From positions 389,929 to 453,928 of the forward strand of contig NZ_FOZX01000002.1 of assembly GCF_900116135.1 (NCBI RefSeq): 64,000 nucleotides of DNA, in the 5' to 3' direction. Each line of letters begins with the position of its first letter. Positions within the stretch are counted from its first letter, which is position 1. Of the stretch, positions 39,576 through 48,470 are shown piece after piece. The notes beneath the pieces were generated by a model. It ran no database searches. It was not told the origin of the DNA and saw only the letters and a program-made list of their open reading frames with translations. A program made the translations under genes and the position numbers. The stretch is from Saccharopolyspora flava (GTDB taxonomy: Bacteria > Actinomycetota > Actinomycetes > Mycobacteriales > Pseudonocardiaceae).

Positions 39576-42239
39576 TCAGTAGGCCAGCACCTGGTGGATG
39601 TTCATGCTCGCCACGATTCCGGCCAGGGTGGAGTTGTGCGTCATCGCCACGGCACCGTTCATCAGCGACACGGTCCCGCCGGCGGTGGCGTTGATGGTGA
39701 CCGTGTTCGACACCTGCCCCTCCAGGCCTGCGGTGGTAGCCGTCGTCGACTTCACCCGCGATCCCTGCAGTTCGGCCCCGTTCCAGTTGAGATAGGCCGA
39801 AACGAGCTCCGACTGCACGGTCCCGGTACCGGAAGGATCGCCCTGCAACGTGTAGTCGACCGTGTAGACACCCGGAGCCAACGTCACGCTGCCGTTGCTG
39901 TTCAGCGTCACACCGGATCCGTACGGCGCCTGCAGGGTGGACATGGGCACGATCGAGTTCGCCGCGTTGCCGGCCGTGGACGTGGTGTAGAGGTACCCAC
40001 CGACCGCCGGAGCCGGAGCTCCCTGCGGTCCTTGCGCACCCTGCGCACCGGTGGCGCCCTGAGGACCCACGTCACCCTGCGGGCCGGCGGGCCCTTGGGG
40101 TCCGACCGCCCCCTGAGCACCGCGAGCCCCCGCCGCGCCTTGCGGACCGGCGGGCCCCTGGGCGCCCTGAGCACCCTGGGCGCCTTGCGGTCCCGCCGGT
40201 CCGGGCAGGCCCGTCGCACCCTGCGGACCGGCAGGACCTTGCGGCCCCGCGGCCCCCTGGGCGCCCGGAGCGCCCTGAGCACCCGGAGCTCCCTGCGCAC
40301 CAGCAGCGCCCTGCGGACCCGGTGCTCCCTGAGCACCCGCCGCACCCTGCGGTCCGGGAGCGCCTTGAGCACCGGGCGCACCGGTAGCACCTTGAGGCCC
40401 CGCCGGACCGGCAGGACCAGCCGGGCCGATCGCGCCTTGCGGACCAGGGGCGCCCTGAGCACCGGGCGCACCCGCAGCACCCTGCGGACCAGGATCACCC
40501 TGCGGCCCCTGAGCACCCGGAGCACCATCCGCACCCTGCGGGCCCGCGGGACCAGCAGGACCAGCGGGACCGACCTCACCTTGCGGACCCGCAGCGCCCT
40601 GCGGACCGGGCTCTCCCTGCGGCCCAGGCGCACCCGGAACGCCGTCAGCACCCTGCGGACCCGCCGGGCCGACCTCACCTTGCGGACCCGCAGCGCCTTG
40701 CGGACCCGCAGGACCAGGATCACCCTGCGGCCCCTGCGGACCCGCCGGACCGGCAGGACCAGCGGGACCGATCTCACCCTGCGGACCCGGAGCGCCCTGG
40801 GCACCCTGCGGACCCGGATCTCCCTGCGGGCCAGGCGCACCCGGAGCACCGTCAGCACCCTGCGGACCCACCGGCCCGACCTCGCCCTGCGGCCCCTGCG
40901 CACCCGGGGCGCCATCGGCGCCCTGCGGACCCACCGGACCGACCGCGCCCTGCGGACCCGCCGGACCAACATCACCCTGCGGCCCCTGCGCTCCCGGAGC
41001 ACCGTCAGCTCCCTGCGGACCCGCTGGGCCGACCTCGCCTTGCGGACCCGGAGCACCGGGAGCGCCCTGAGGCCCCGCGGCGCCCTGAGCACCATCGGCA
41101 CCTTGCGGACCCACCGGACCGGCAGGCCCAGCCGGACCGATCTCGCCCTGCGGACCCGGAGCGCCCTGCGCACCGGGCGCGCCCGCAGCACCCTGCGGAC
41201 CAGGATCACCCTGCGGACCCTGAGCACCCGGAGCGCCATCGGCACCCTGCGGACCCGCCGGACCGACAGGACCAGCCGGACCGACCTCACCCTGCGGGCC
41301 CGCAGCACCCTGCGGACCTGGGGCGCCGACGTCGCCCTGCGGGCCTTGCGGACCGGCTGCGCCGTCGGCTCCGGGAACGCCTTGCGGGCCGATGGGTCCC
41401 TGCGCACCGGTCAGCCCCTGTGGACCGGCGGGGCCCTGGGCACCGACGTCGCCCTGCGGCCCCTGCGCACCGGGAGCGCCCGGCGCACCATCAGCGCTTT
41501 GCGGACCAACAGGACCCGCCGGGCCCGCAGGACCGATCTCGCCCTGCGGTCCCTGAACACCGGGAGCGCCAGGGGCACCGTCGGCACCCTGCGGACCCGG
41601 CGCACCATCGGCGCCCTGCGGACCGGCGGGACCGGTCGCGCCCGGGAGTCCTTGGGCACCGGTGTCGCCCTGCGGCCCCTGCGGGCCTGCGGGACCCGCC
41701 GCGCCGTCGGCTCCTTGCGGACCGGCCGGGCCCATCGCGCCGTCGGCGCCCTGCGGGCCCTGAGGTCCCGGCTCGCCCGTGCCCGGTTCTCCCGCCGGGC
41801 CCTGCGCTCCTTCGGCTCCCTGGGGCCCGGGCGGTCCGGCCGGACCCGCGACGCCGGGAGCACCGGTTTCGCCTTGCGGGCCAACGGCCCCCGGCGCCCC
41901 GGTCCCGCCCTGAGCACCGGTGGCGCCCTGCGGGCCGCGCGGCCCTCCGGCTGGTCCTTGCGCGCCCTGCGCACCGTCCGCGCCCTGCGGGCCCTGCGCT
42001 CCTTCCGGACCGGACGGGCCGGAGTAAGGAGCGGACGGCAGTGCCGTCGCGGTCGCCGACCCCGGCTCGCCGAACACCGGTCCTTCCACCCCGGCCGGAC
42101 CCACGCCGAACCAGGGCTGTTCGGGACCGGCGACGGCCAGCGCGGAGGAAGGAGTGCTCAACACCGCGACGATCGCCGCGGTGGAGCTCACGACGATGTC
42201 GACGGTGCGGCGCGCTCGAGCCGCCCTGCGACGACTCAC
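39576..42239 (-). CDS. Secreted collagen-like protein with long Gly-X-Y region
   Basis: 887 residues. A basic N-terminus ([11 protein letters not shown]) and hydrophobic stretch ([20 protein letters not shown]) make a signal peptide, likely cut after ALA. About 60 residues later starts a Gly-X-Y region of roughly 650 residues, dominated by [12 protein letters not shown] and GDP triplets. One Gly-to-Ser break occurs (GPQSADGAP, codon 41496-41498). The last 125 residues form a beta-rich globular domain ([20 protein letters not shown] onward) resembling trimerising tips of bacterial collagen-like proteins. No LPXTG or other anchor is seen. The GTG start overlaps the stop of an upstream membrane-protein gene (GTGA). 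Probably a surface or matrix fibre. Confidence 0.9.
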   Translation of the reverse strand: MSRRRAARARRTVDIVVSSTAAIVAVLSTPSSALAVAGPEQPWFGVGPAGVEGPVFGEPGSATATALPSAPYSGPSGPEGAQGPQGADGAQGAQGPAGGPRGPQGATGAQGGTGAPGAVGPQGETGAPGVAGPAGPPGPQGAEGAQGPAGEPGTGEPGPQGPQGADGAMGPAGPQGADGAAGPAGPQGPQGDTGAQGLPGATGPAGPQGADGAPGPQGADGAPGAPGVQGPQGEIGPAGPAGPVGPQSADGAPGAPGAQGPQGDVGAQGPAGPQGLTGAQGPIGPQGVPGADGAAGPQGPQGDVGAPGPQGAAGPQGEVGPAGPVGPAGPQGADGAPGAQGPQGDPGPQGAAGAPGAQGAPGPQGEIGPAGPAGPVGPQGADGAQGAAGPQGAPGAPGPQGEVGPAGPQGADGAPGAQGPQGDVGPAGPQGAVGPVGPQGADGAPGAQGPQGEVGPVGPQGADGAPGAPGPQGDPGPQGAQGAPGPQGEIGPAGPAGPAGPQGPQGDPGPAGPQGAAGPQGEVGPAGPQGADGVPGAPGPQGEPGPQGAAGPQGEVGPAGPAGPAGPQGADGAPGAQGPQGDPGPQGAAGAPGAQGAPGPQGAIGPAGPAGPAGPQGATGAPGAQGAPGPQGAAGAQGAPGPQGAAGAQGAPGAQGAPGAQGAAGPQGPAGPQGATGLPGPAGPQGAQGAQGAQGPAGPQGAAGARGAQGAVGPQGPAGPQGDVGPQGATGAQGAQGPQGAPAPAVGGYLYTTSTAGNAANSIVPMSTLQAPYGSGVTLNSNGSVTLAPGVYTVDYTLQGDPSGTGTVQSELVSAYLNWNGAELQGSRVKSTTATTAGLEGQVSNTVTINATAGGTVSLMNGAVAMTHNSTLAGIVASMNIHQVLAY

Positions 42240-42787
42240 GAGTCACCGCCGACGATCTTGATCGTCCCGTTGTCGGTCAGCTGCTTGGACTCGCCGATCA
42301 TCGGCGAGAAGACCTCGGTCTGGAATCCCCCGTTCTTGAACGAGAAGTAGGTCGACAGAGACCGGTTGTGGAAGACGGCGATGAGAGCGCCGTCCTCGGC
42401 TTCGGCGACGTCGGCCATGTCCTCCTGCGCACCGCGCAACGCCTCGTAGCCGTTGATGGCGTAGTAGGTGGCGACCGTGAGGTACTGGCCGGGATCACCG
42501 GCGGGGACGTTCTGCGGCAGGTACCGGACGAAGATCGCGTTCTTCCTGGTGACCGTGACCTCGATCTTCGTGTCGGGGCGCTCGCCCGCCCAGTAGAGCG
42601 GGTAGTGCTGACCGGCGAGGTCTTCGAGCTCGCTGGTCGAGACGATGGTCGGCGTCCCGACGGGCACGGGGTTGGAACCGGAGGCGCTGATCGGCCCGCC
42701 GGACCGCAGCATCCAGCCGCCCACTCCGGCCAGGACGACGACCAGGGCCACCAGGGCCCACAGGACCTTCTTGTTCCTCGTTCCCAT
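42236..42787 (-). CDS. Single-pass membrane protein coupled to the collagen-like gene
   Basis: 183 residues, not recognised as a named family. A short basic cytoplasmic start ([10 protein letters not shown]), one transmembrane helix ([17 protein letters not shown]) and an extracytoplasmic domain of about 155 residues with two short hydrophobic beta-like stretches ([30 protein letters not shown]). No cysteine. The ATG at 42787 follows AGAGAGGGCG. It forms a two-gene operon with the collagen-like protein through a GTGA overlap, so it may anchor, export or assemble that fibre (inference). Confidence 0.82.
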   Translation of the reverse strand: MGTRNKKVLWALVALVVVLAGVGGWMLRSGGPISASGSNPVPVGTPTIVSTSELEDLAGQHYPLYWAGERPDTKIEVTVTRKNAIFVRYLPQNVPAGDPGQYLTVATYYAINGYEALRGAQEDMADVAEAEDGALIAVFHNRSLSTYFSFKNGGFQTEVFSPMIGESKQLTDNGTIKIVGGDS

Positions 42788-43130
42788 CCGGCACGCCCTC
42801 TCTCCGCAAGCGCCGGGTCACGACAACGGCGTCCGCGCGTCACATCCGCGATGTCCGGAGCGAAACCTGCTCGGTCGCAGGAACAAGCGCCCCACATTCG
42901 TCCGAAGTGGAGCATCCCCAGATGCGAAGCCAGTGTCGTGGCCCGTGTTTGGACGAACTAACTCGATTAGAGAGTGAAACCTCGCGGAAGATCCGCTCCG
43001 CGAGACCGACCATGATCCCCGAACGAGTGATCACGACCTGCGAAAACGTGAATCCACCACAAAAATCCGCACGTTTCGGACGAACCGAGATCGAAAACAT
43101 GAACAGCGATCTTGATTCGTCTTCTCGGTT
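42788..43130. other. Intergenic region upstream of the collagen operon
   Basis: 343 bp, no supported gene. Two imperfect inverted repeats are visible: CTCGCGGA/TCCGCGAG (42981-43004) and AACCGAGA/TCTCGGTT (43083-43130). The second touches the monooxygenase stop codon and may be its terminator. The region is AT-richer than its neighbours. Confidence 0.5.
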
Positions 43131-44711
43131 TCACACACGATTCCCGGGACCGACGTCCAACGGCGCACCGAGCCAGGTCTCCAACGCCGCGTTCACCGCG
43201 TCGCGGTCCGGTTCGCCCGCCCACGCGACGAAGCCGTCGGGACGCACGAGAACGGCCGCCGGGACGTCGTCTCCGCGGGGAGCGGAGGTGATGGTCCGCA
43301 TGCGGTCGCGATAGGCCTCGGCGGCGTCCCGCAACGAGCCCGCGGGGTCGAGCAGGAGCGCTTTGCCGTCGTGCACGTGGTCGCTGAGCCGGGAACCGTC
43401 GGCGAGGTCGTAGTCGGGAACGCCGGCACCGACCAGCGGGTGGTCTCCGGGGAGGTCGTAGCGCTGGCCGATGCCGGCGATCTTCTTCGCGAGGTGAGTG
43501 GTGCCGTCAGTGGTCCCGGCGAGATCCCCGACCACCTGGCGCAGCGCGCGGGCGTGCGGTTCGGGGCGCATCAGCGCGATCTGGGCGCGCGTCCAGTCCA
43601 GCACCCACGCGCCGAGGGGGTGCCGCTCAGCGGTGTAGGTGTCGAGCAGCCCGTCGGGCGCCGTTCCGCGCGCGGTCGCGGCCAGTTTCCAGCCGAGGTT
43701 CACGGCGTCTCCGAGGCCGAGGTTGAGCCCTTGCCCGCCGAACGGCGAGTGGACGTGGGCGGAATCGCCCGCGAGGAGAACCCTGCCCCGCCGGTAGGTC
43801 GTGGCTTGTCTGGCGTTGTCGGTGAACCGGGTGAGGCTCGTGATCGCGTTGATCGTGACGTCGGCGCCGGTCACGTGCCGGATCGAGGCCCGCAGCTCGT
43901 CGGCGGTGGCGGGCGCGTGACGTTCCGCGGGGGCACCGCCGAAGGCGATGGTGGTGATCCTCCTGCGCGCCGGGTCGTTGATGTAGACGCCGGTCGGGCT
44001 CACCTGCCAGCCGACGCCGAGGTCCTGCGTCCCGGTGATGTCGGCGACGGCGTGGTAGGCGGTGATTTCCGGTTCGGTTCCCGGGAAGTCGAATCCGGCG
44101 CGCTTGCGGACCTCGCTCCGGCCGCCGTCGCAGCCGACGAGCCATCCGCACCGGACTGGTCCGTCGCTGGTCTCGACGGTCACGCCGTCGGCGTCTTCGG
44201 CGAAATCGGTGAGCTCCACGCCCCGGCGCAGTTCCACCCCGAGAGCCGCGGCGTGCTCGGCGAGAATCTCCTCGATCCGCTTCTGGTGGACCAGGGCGAC
44301 CAGGTCGAGCGGGTGGAGGTCGGAGAGTTCGGGATCGGAGTCGTCGAGGAGCGCTTCGCTGAGCGGGATCGCGGCGAAGTGGCCGGCGAACCTCGGCAGC
44401 GCCCGCTCGCCGCCCTCCCCTCCGGAGAGGAACGAGACGAACCACTCGTCCTGCTGCTGGGCACGCCGGAGCGCGGGCAGCAGACCGCGCCGGTGAAGCG
44501 CCTCGATGCTGGGCCGGTTCAAGGTCCCGGCCTTGAGCCCGGTGGAGGGCTCGGTCAACCTCTCCACCACCACGACGGAGGCCCCACCCAACCGAAGCTC
44601 CGCAGCCAACATCAAGCCCACAGGCCCTCCCCCAGCAACGACCACATCGAAATCAGCAGGAGAAGACCCGGACATCCCAGACATCCCAGGAGTTTCGGTT
44701 GACACCGCCAT
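43131..44711 (-). CDS. FAD-dependent aromatic monooxygenase (PheA/TfdB, rifampin-monooxygenase-like)
   Basis: 526-residue flavoprotein hydroxylase. Motifs: FDVVVAGGGPVGLMLAAELR (FAD/ADP binding) near the N-terminus, DG motif WLVGCDGGRSEVRKRAGFDF, and GD motif RVLLAGDSAHVHSPFGGQGLNL, then LGDAVNLGWKLAATARG. The C-terminal thioredoxin-like domain includes DDVPAAVLVRPDGFVAWAGE. The family includes phenol hydroxylases, tetracycline and rifampicin monooxygenases and polyketide tailoring enzymes, so the substrate cannot be assigned. The ATG at 44711 follows GGGAGG. Monocistronic. The frame continues upstream through a repeat region but codon use and a good ribosome site favour this start. Confidence 0.9.
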   Translation of the reverse strand: MAVSTETPGMSGMSGSSPADFDVVVAGGGPVGLMLAAELRLGGASVVVVERLTEPSTGLKAGTLNRPSIEALHRRGLLPALRRAQQQDEWFVSFLSGGEGGERALPRFAGHFAAIPLSEALLDDSDPELSDLHPLDLVALVHQKRIEEILAEHAAALGVELRRGVELTDFAEDADGVTVETSDGPVRCGWLVGCDGGRSEVRKRAGFDFPGTEPEITAYHAVADITGTQDLGVGWQVSPTGVYINDPARRRITTIAFGGAPAERHAPATADELRASIRHVTGADVTINAITSLTRFTDNARQATTYRRGRVLLAGDSAHVHSPFGGQGLNLGLGDAVNLGWKLAATARGTAPDGLLDTYTAERHPLGAWVLDWTRAQIALMRPEPHARALRQVVGDLAGTTDGTTHLAKKIAGIGQRYDLPGDHPLVGAGVPDYDLADGSRLSDHVHDGKALLLDPAGSLRDAAEAYRDRMRTITSAPRGDDVPAAVLVRPDGFVAWAGEPDRDAVNAALETWLGAPLDVGPGNRV

Positions 44712-44839
44712 CACGATCCTCCCGACCCGAGCCAGGACACAACCAGAAAGATCCAGAAAAGCACCAAACCAAAACGAAGAAAAGCAAAGAACAGCAAGGA
44801 AAGGCGAGGGAAGCAGGAAAAGCCAGCGGAAAGCGGACT

Positions 44840-45094
44840 GCTGGTCACTGAGCAGGCCGGGAACGGCGCTCAACGAGAGGAGCCGACGCCAAGCGGCCAC
44901 CGCACCGTGGGGGCCTGCGGGGGCTCGGCCCCCGCAACTAACACATCGGGACGAGCAGGTCCGCGCATTCCGCGGACACAACTCGCCCCGAGTCAATCGC
45001 TGGTCACTGAGCAGGCCGGGAACGACGCTCAAGTGAGGAGCCCTCCCCGAGCGGCCACCGCACCGTAGGGGGCTTGGGGGAGTCGCTCCCCCAA
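44840..45094. repeat. Direct duplication ending in hairpins, upstream of the monooxygenase
   Basis: Copies of about 97 bp at 44840-44936 and 44999-45094. They share GCTGGTCACTGAGCAGGCC then GGGAACG(G/A)CGCTCAA, diverge for about 20 bp, then share GCGGCCACCGCACCGT. Each ends in a hairpin: TGCGGGGGC/GCCCCCGCA in copy 1, TTGGGGGAG/CTCCCCCAA in copy 2. On the minus strand each would read a PGLLSDQ peptide in the frame that runs into the monooxygenase gene. The space between contains another inverted repeat around GTCCGCG. Function unknown. Confidence 0.85.
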
Positions 45095-45116
45095 AATCAT
45101 GACAGAGCGATAAAGC

Positions 45117-45144
45117 GAAACGCCCTGCGTGAGCAGGGCGTTTC
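45117..45144 (-). terminator. Terminator of tRNA-Ala
   Basis: 12-bp perfect stem GAAACGCCCTGC/GCAGGGCGTTTC with loop GTGA, followed on the minus strand by CTTTATCG. It sits 12 bp after the tRNA. Confidence 0.85.
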
Positions 45145-45155
45145 CAATCGCGGCG

Positions 45156-45228
45156 TGGAGCTGAGGGGAATCGAACCCCTGACCTTCTCGATGCGAACGA
45201 GACGCGCTACCAACTGCGCTACAGCCCC
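45156..45228 (-). tRNA. tRNA-Ala (anticodon CGC)
   Basis: Read on the minus strand. Acceptor GGGGCTG pairs with CAGCTCC (one G-U). The anticodon loop is TTCGCAT in a TCTCG/CGAGA stem, so the anticodon is CGC. T arm is AGGGG-TTCGATT-CCCCT. The 3' CCA is not encoded. Confidence 0.95.
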
Positions 45229-45321
45229 TCGACCGGTGAGTCGGACCCTCCGGCTTTGTTGTGGGGAAAGCTTAGCAAGAGCCTCCGGGGGCTCTTGCAG
45301 CACCCCCTCTTTTCCGGTCGG

Positions 45322-46248
45322 TCACTCCCCGGCGGCCCTGCGGTAGGGCTCCCAGGTGCGCTCGTCGAGCTCGTCGAACACGGGGTCCTCGTCGTCGATC
45401 TCGACGCGGACGCCGGGGACGACGGGGCGGATGTCGGCGGCGCGGTCCTGGGCGGAGACGGGCTCGGGCCTGCGCTCGGCCTCGATCTCGTCCTCGTAGT
45501 CCTCGACGAACTCGTCGAGCTCGTCGAACTCGGGGTCACCGGTGTAGTCGTCGTAGTCGTCCCGGTAGTCGCCGTCGCGGTAGTCCCGGTCGCGGTGGTC
45601 GCCGTCCCGGTAGTCCTCGTCGCGGTAGTCGTCGCGCTCGTCGTGCCCGGCCTCGTCCAGCTCCTGCTCGTCGAGCTCGCGCTCGCCGTTGATGCGGGCG
45701 AGGCGGCGGGCGCGGATGTCCTCCTCGATGCGGACCTGGCGGCGCAGGTAGGTGAGGTAGCCGACCAGTGACAGGTCGACCAGCGCGTGCCCCCACCACA
45801 GGACCGGCCACAGCAGGGCGGCCAGCAGCGCGGTGGTGACCGCGAGCAGCAGCATGGTGAGCACGATGCGCTGCCTGCGGGCGTACTTGGCGCGGGCGAC
45901 GAGCGCCGCGGCCTCGGGGTCGTAGCCGCCCCGGCCCGGCCGGTAGCGACGCCCGGCGCGGACGTCCTCGCTGTTGACGGGACGCCAGTCCTCGTCGTGC
46001 TCCTCGACGGTCTCGTCCACGTCCTGCTCGTCGACGTCCAGCCCGGGTTCAGGCATCCCGACCTCCACCCTGTCGGTTGTCGCGGCTTCCGATCTCGCCG
46101 GTCGCCGATCACTGCCGCGCCGCACGACTCGGGCCGCGAGCGCGGAATCGGTGGTCTTGGACACTTCCTGCCGGCGGCGCGCGAACATGGGCACCAGGAC
46201 GACCAACCAGGCCGCCGCCAGCGCAGCGAAGATCAATGAGCTCGGCAT
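45322..46248 (-). CDS. glpR: GlpR, membrane receptor of the gephyrin-like protein Glp
   Basis: 308 residues. An N-terminal transmembrane helix (SSLIFAALAAAWLVVLVPMF), a basic and acidic linker, a central pair of helices (RIVLTMLLLAVTTALLAALL, then WPVLWWGHALVDLSL), and a long cytoplasmic Asp/Tyr/Arg-rich tail. In Corynebacterium, GlpR binds the MoeA-like Glp protein, which binds FtsZ, and they coordinate division with polar growth. The assignment rests on topology and on the glp gene (47186-48409) close by, as with Rv0996 and moeA1 in mycobacteria. The DYRD/DGDYRD-type tandem stretch is unusually repetitive. ATG at 46248 after GGAGGTGG. Confidence 0.82.
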   Translation of the reverse strand: MPSSLIFAALAAAWLVVLVPMFARRRQEVSKTTDSALAARVVRRGSDRRPARSEAATTDRVEVGMPEPGLDVDEQDVDETVEEHDEDWRPVNSEDVRAGRRYRPGRGGYDPEAAALVARAKYARRQRIVLTMLLLAVTTALLAALLWPVLWWGHALVDLSLVGYLTYLRRQVRIEEDIRARRLARINGERELDEQELDEAGHDERDDYRDEDYRDGDHRDRDYRDGDYRDDYDDYTGDPEFDELDEFVEDYEDEIEAERRPEPVSAQDRAADIRPVVPGVRVEIDDEDPVFDELDERTWEPYRRAAGE

Positions 46249-46513
46249 CGTCGCCACCTCCCCCTGGCCACCGGCAGTGCACAGATCTGCGATCGCCACG
46301 CTAGTCACATCGGCCACTCGTGTCTCGCAGCCACGCCGCGCAACAGGTGCACCTCGGACTACAGAACCGCACGAGCGGAGCGGTCGGGCGCACCATCGAC
46401 ACCGGCGTGTCGGATTCCTTACCGCCGAATGCGCTCGATCAGGCGACCGTTCGGAGCAATCCGCGCCGCATCGGCGCAGGTCGGCGCCGCGGTTGTGCGA
46501 TCGATCTCAGCCG

Positions 46514-47179
46514 CTAGAAACGGGTGGCGCCGCCGGAGCGGACGAGCCGGGTGACCGCGCCGTCGGGCATCTCCTCGATGGTCAGCGCGTAGACGTAGTG
46601 GTCCCGCCAGGCCCCGGCGACGTCGAGGTAGCGCTGGAAGAGCCCTTCGCGGCGGAAGCCCGACTTCTCCAGGACGCGGATGCTGCGCTCGTTCTCCGGC
46701 CGGACGGTGGCCTCCAGCCGGTGCAGCCCGACCGGGCCGAAGCAGTGGTCCACGGCCAGCGCCACCGCCGCGGGCGCCACTCCCCCGCCCGCGAGCCTGC
46801 TGGCCACCCAGTAGCCGGTCCACGCCGAGCGCAGCGCGCCGCGCACCACGTTGCCGATGGTCAGCTGCCCGGCGAACTCGCCGTCGACGGTGATCGCGAA
46901 CGGCAGCGCCTGACCGCGCCGGGCCATCCCGCGCAGCGCCGCCCACTGGGCGGGCCAGGCGGCGGCCGCGTTGCGCTCCCGCCAGCCGCCGAGCGTCGTC
47001 GGCTCCCACTTCTGCAGGTAGTCGCGGTCCTGGAGTCGCGTGCGGCTCCAGATCCCGCCGTCGCGCAGCCGGGGCGGGCGCAGCGCCACCACACCGCGGG
47101 CGGTGCGCAGCGGACCGAGCCGCGCCGGCCAGCCCGGGTGGCGGCCGATCGGGAACCCATCAGCGTCGGTGGGCTGCAT
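46514..47179 (-). CDS. rimJ: RimJ/RimL-type GNAT acetyltransferase
   Basis: 221-residue acetyl-CoA-dependent N-acetyltransferase. The GNAT core is visible: ALRPPRLRDGGIWSRTRLQD at the start, FAITVDGEFAGQLTIGNVVR, TGYWVASRLAGGGVAPAAVA (motif A, pyrophosphate loop) and ATVRPENERSIRVLEKSGFR (motif B). The RimJ branch includes ribosomal-protein N-terminal acetylases. ATG at 47179, six bases after the upstream glp gene, so they form one transcript. Position matches Rv0995. Physiological substrate unproven. Confidence 0.9.
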   Translation of the reverse strand: MQPTDADGFPIGRHPGWPARLGPLRTARGVVALRPPRLRDGGIWSRTRLQDRDYLQKWEPTTLGGWRERNAAAAWPAQWAALRGMARRGQALPFAITVDGEFAGQLTIGNVVRGALRSAWTGYWVASRLAGGGVAPAAVALAVDHCFGPVGLHRLEATVRPENERSIRVLEKSGFRREGLFQRYLDVAGAWRDHYVYALTIEEMPDGAVTRLVRSGGATRF

Positions 47180-47185
47180 CCCGGC

Positions 47186-48409
47186 TCACGAACGCTGCGA
47201 GAGGAACCGCACCTGCACGTCCTCGCCCGCCGCGACCTCCGTGATGTCCTCGTCCACGACGATCAGGCAGTTCGCCTCGGCCAGCGAGGCCAGCAGGTGC
47301 GAACCGGAGGTGCCCAGCGGTTGCACCAGGTAGGAGCCGTTCTTGGGGTCGCGCAGCAGCTGGCCGCGGAGGAACCCGCGACGGGCCTTGGTCGCGGTGA
47401 TCGGCGAGAGCAGCTCGGCGGAGACGCTGCGGCGGTGCGGGTTCTCCTTGCCCAGCGCGGAGCGGATCAGCGGCCGGACCAGGACCTCGAAGACCACCAG
47501 GGCGCTGACCGGGTTGCCGGGCAGCACGAACGTGGGGATCTCATCCGGGCCGAGCCGCCCGAAGCTCTGCACCGAGCCGGGCTGCATCGCGACCCGGTCG
47601 TCGTCGAGCGAGCCGAGGTCGGCCAGCGCGGAGCGCACGTCGCCACCCGCGGTGCCGCCGACGCCACCGGCGATGACCACGATCTCCGACAGCAGCAGGC
47701 GTCCCTCGACGACCTCGCGCAGCCTGCGCGGGTCGTTGCTGGCGATGCCGACGCGGGTGACCTCGGCGCCGGCGTCGCGCGCGGCCGCGGACAGCGCGTA
47801 GGAGTTGACGTCGTAGACCTGGCCCTGGCCGGGCGTGCGGTCGACGTCGACGAGCTCGTCGCCCAGCGAGATGATCGACACGCGGGGACGCGGGTGCACC
47901 AGCACCTTGTCCCGGCCGACCGCGGCGAGCAGGCCGACCTGCGCCGAGCCGATGGGCGCGCCGCGGCGGACGGCGACGTCGCCGGTCTGCACGTCCTCCC
48001 CGGTGCGCCGGACGAACGCGGCGGACGGGACCGGCTGCTCGACGGTGATCTTGGCCGGGTGCTGGTCGGTGTAGTCCAGCGGCACCACGGCGTCGGCCAG
48101 GGTGGGCAGCGGGGCGCCGGTGGCGACCCGCACCGCCTGACCGGGCTGGAGCCTGCGCGGCTGTCGCGATCCGGCTGGGATCTCCCCGACCACCGGCAGC
48201 ACCACGGACTCCTCGGCTGCCGACTGCACGTCGACGCTGCGCACCGCGTAGCCGTCGACCGCGGCCTGGTCGAATCCGGGCAGCGCCCGTTCGGCCACGA
48301 CCTCCTCGGCGCACAGCAGTCCCTGCGCCTCGGAGATCGCCACCCGAACAGGGGCGGGCCGGACGGCGGCCGTGAGCACGCGCGCCAGCTGCTCGTCCAC
48401 TGACCTCAT
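47186..48409 (-). CDS. glp: Gephyrin-like molybdotransferase Glp (MoeA family)
   Basis: 407 residues with the MoeA fold: SEAQGLLCAEEVVAERALPG, FDQAAVDGYAVRSVDVQS, ATGAPLPTLADAVVPLDYTD, the MoaB-like domain RVSIISLGDELVDVDRTPGQ, VYDVNSYALSAAARDAGAEV, GGVGGTAGGDVRSALADL and the C-terminal VLPGNPVSALVVFEVLVRP. MoeA inserts molybdenum into molybdopterin, but in actinobacteria the paralogue beside glpR acts in cell division (Glp). The adjoining glpR favours the division role; a catalytic role is not excluded. The ATG at 48409 follows GAGGCG. Confidence 0.88.
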   Translation of the reverse strand: MRSVDEQLARVLTAAVRPAPVRVAISEAQGLLCAEEVVAERALPGFDQAAVDGYAVRSVDVQSAAEESVVLPVVGEIPAGSRQPRRLQPGQAVRVATGAPLPTLADAVVPLDYTDQHPAKITVEQPVPSAAFVRRTGEDVQTGDVAVRRGAPIGSAQVGLLAAVGRDKVLVHPRPRVSIISLGDELVDVDRTPGQGQVYDVNSYALSAAARDAGAEVTRVGIASNDPRRLREVVEGRLLLSEIVVIAGGVGGTAGGDVRSALADLGSLDDDRVAMQPGSVQSFGRLGPDEIPTFVLPGNPVSALVVFEVLVRPLIRSALGKENPHRRSVSAELLSPITATKARRGFLRGQLLRDPKNGSYLVQPLGTSGSHLLASLAEANCLIVVDEDITEVAAGEDVQVRFLSQRS

Positions 48410-48470
48410 GGCTGTCGCCTCTTCCCCGCTCCTCAACCGGTGCCGGGGTGGGCCTACCCGGCGTTCGGCA

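Noticed and set aside
39594..42350. Thr/Arg/Leu repeat protein on the plus strand opposite the collagen-like gene
   Set aside because: It is the complement of the Gly-X-Y repeats; the minus-strand frame has a signal peptide, start overlap and globular end.
42907..43314. Plus-strand protein of 135 residues
   Set aside because: No family similarity, it overlaps the monooxygenase 3' end, and its codon use is poor.
45002..45032. Upstream start of the monooxygenase giving 633 residues
   Set aside because: The added part covers the duplicated hairpin block and lacks homology; the ATG at 44711 has a strong ribosome site.
30580..45100. Secondary-metabolite gene cluster (lat, dehydrogenases, monooxygenase)
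   Set aside because: No polyketide synthase, peptide synthetase or other core enzyme lies nearby; genes are mostly single transcripts in mixed directions.
30536..45100. Genomic island or prophage
   Set aside because: The segment is accessory in content, but no integrase, transposase, phage structural gene or attachment-site duplication was seen. GC stays high.
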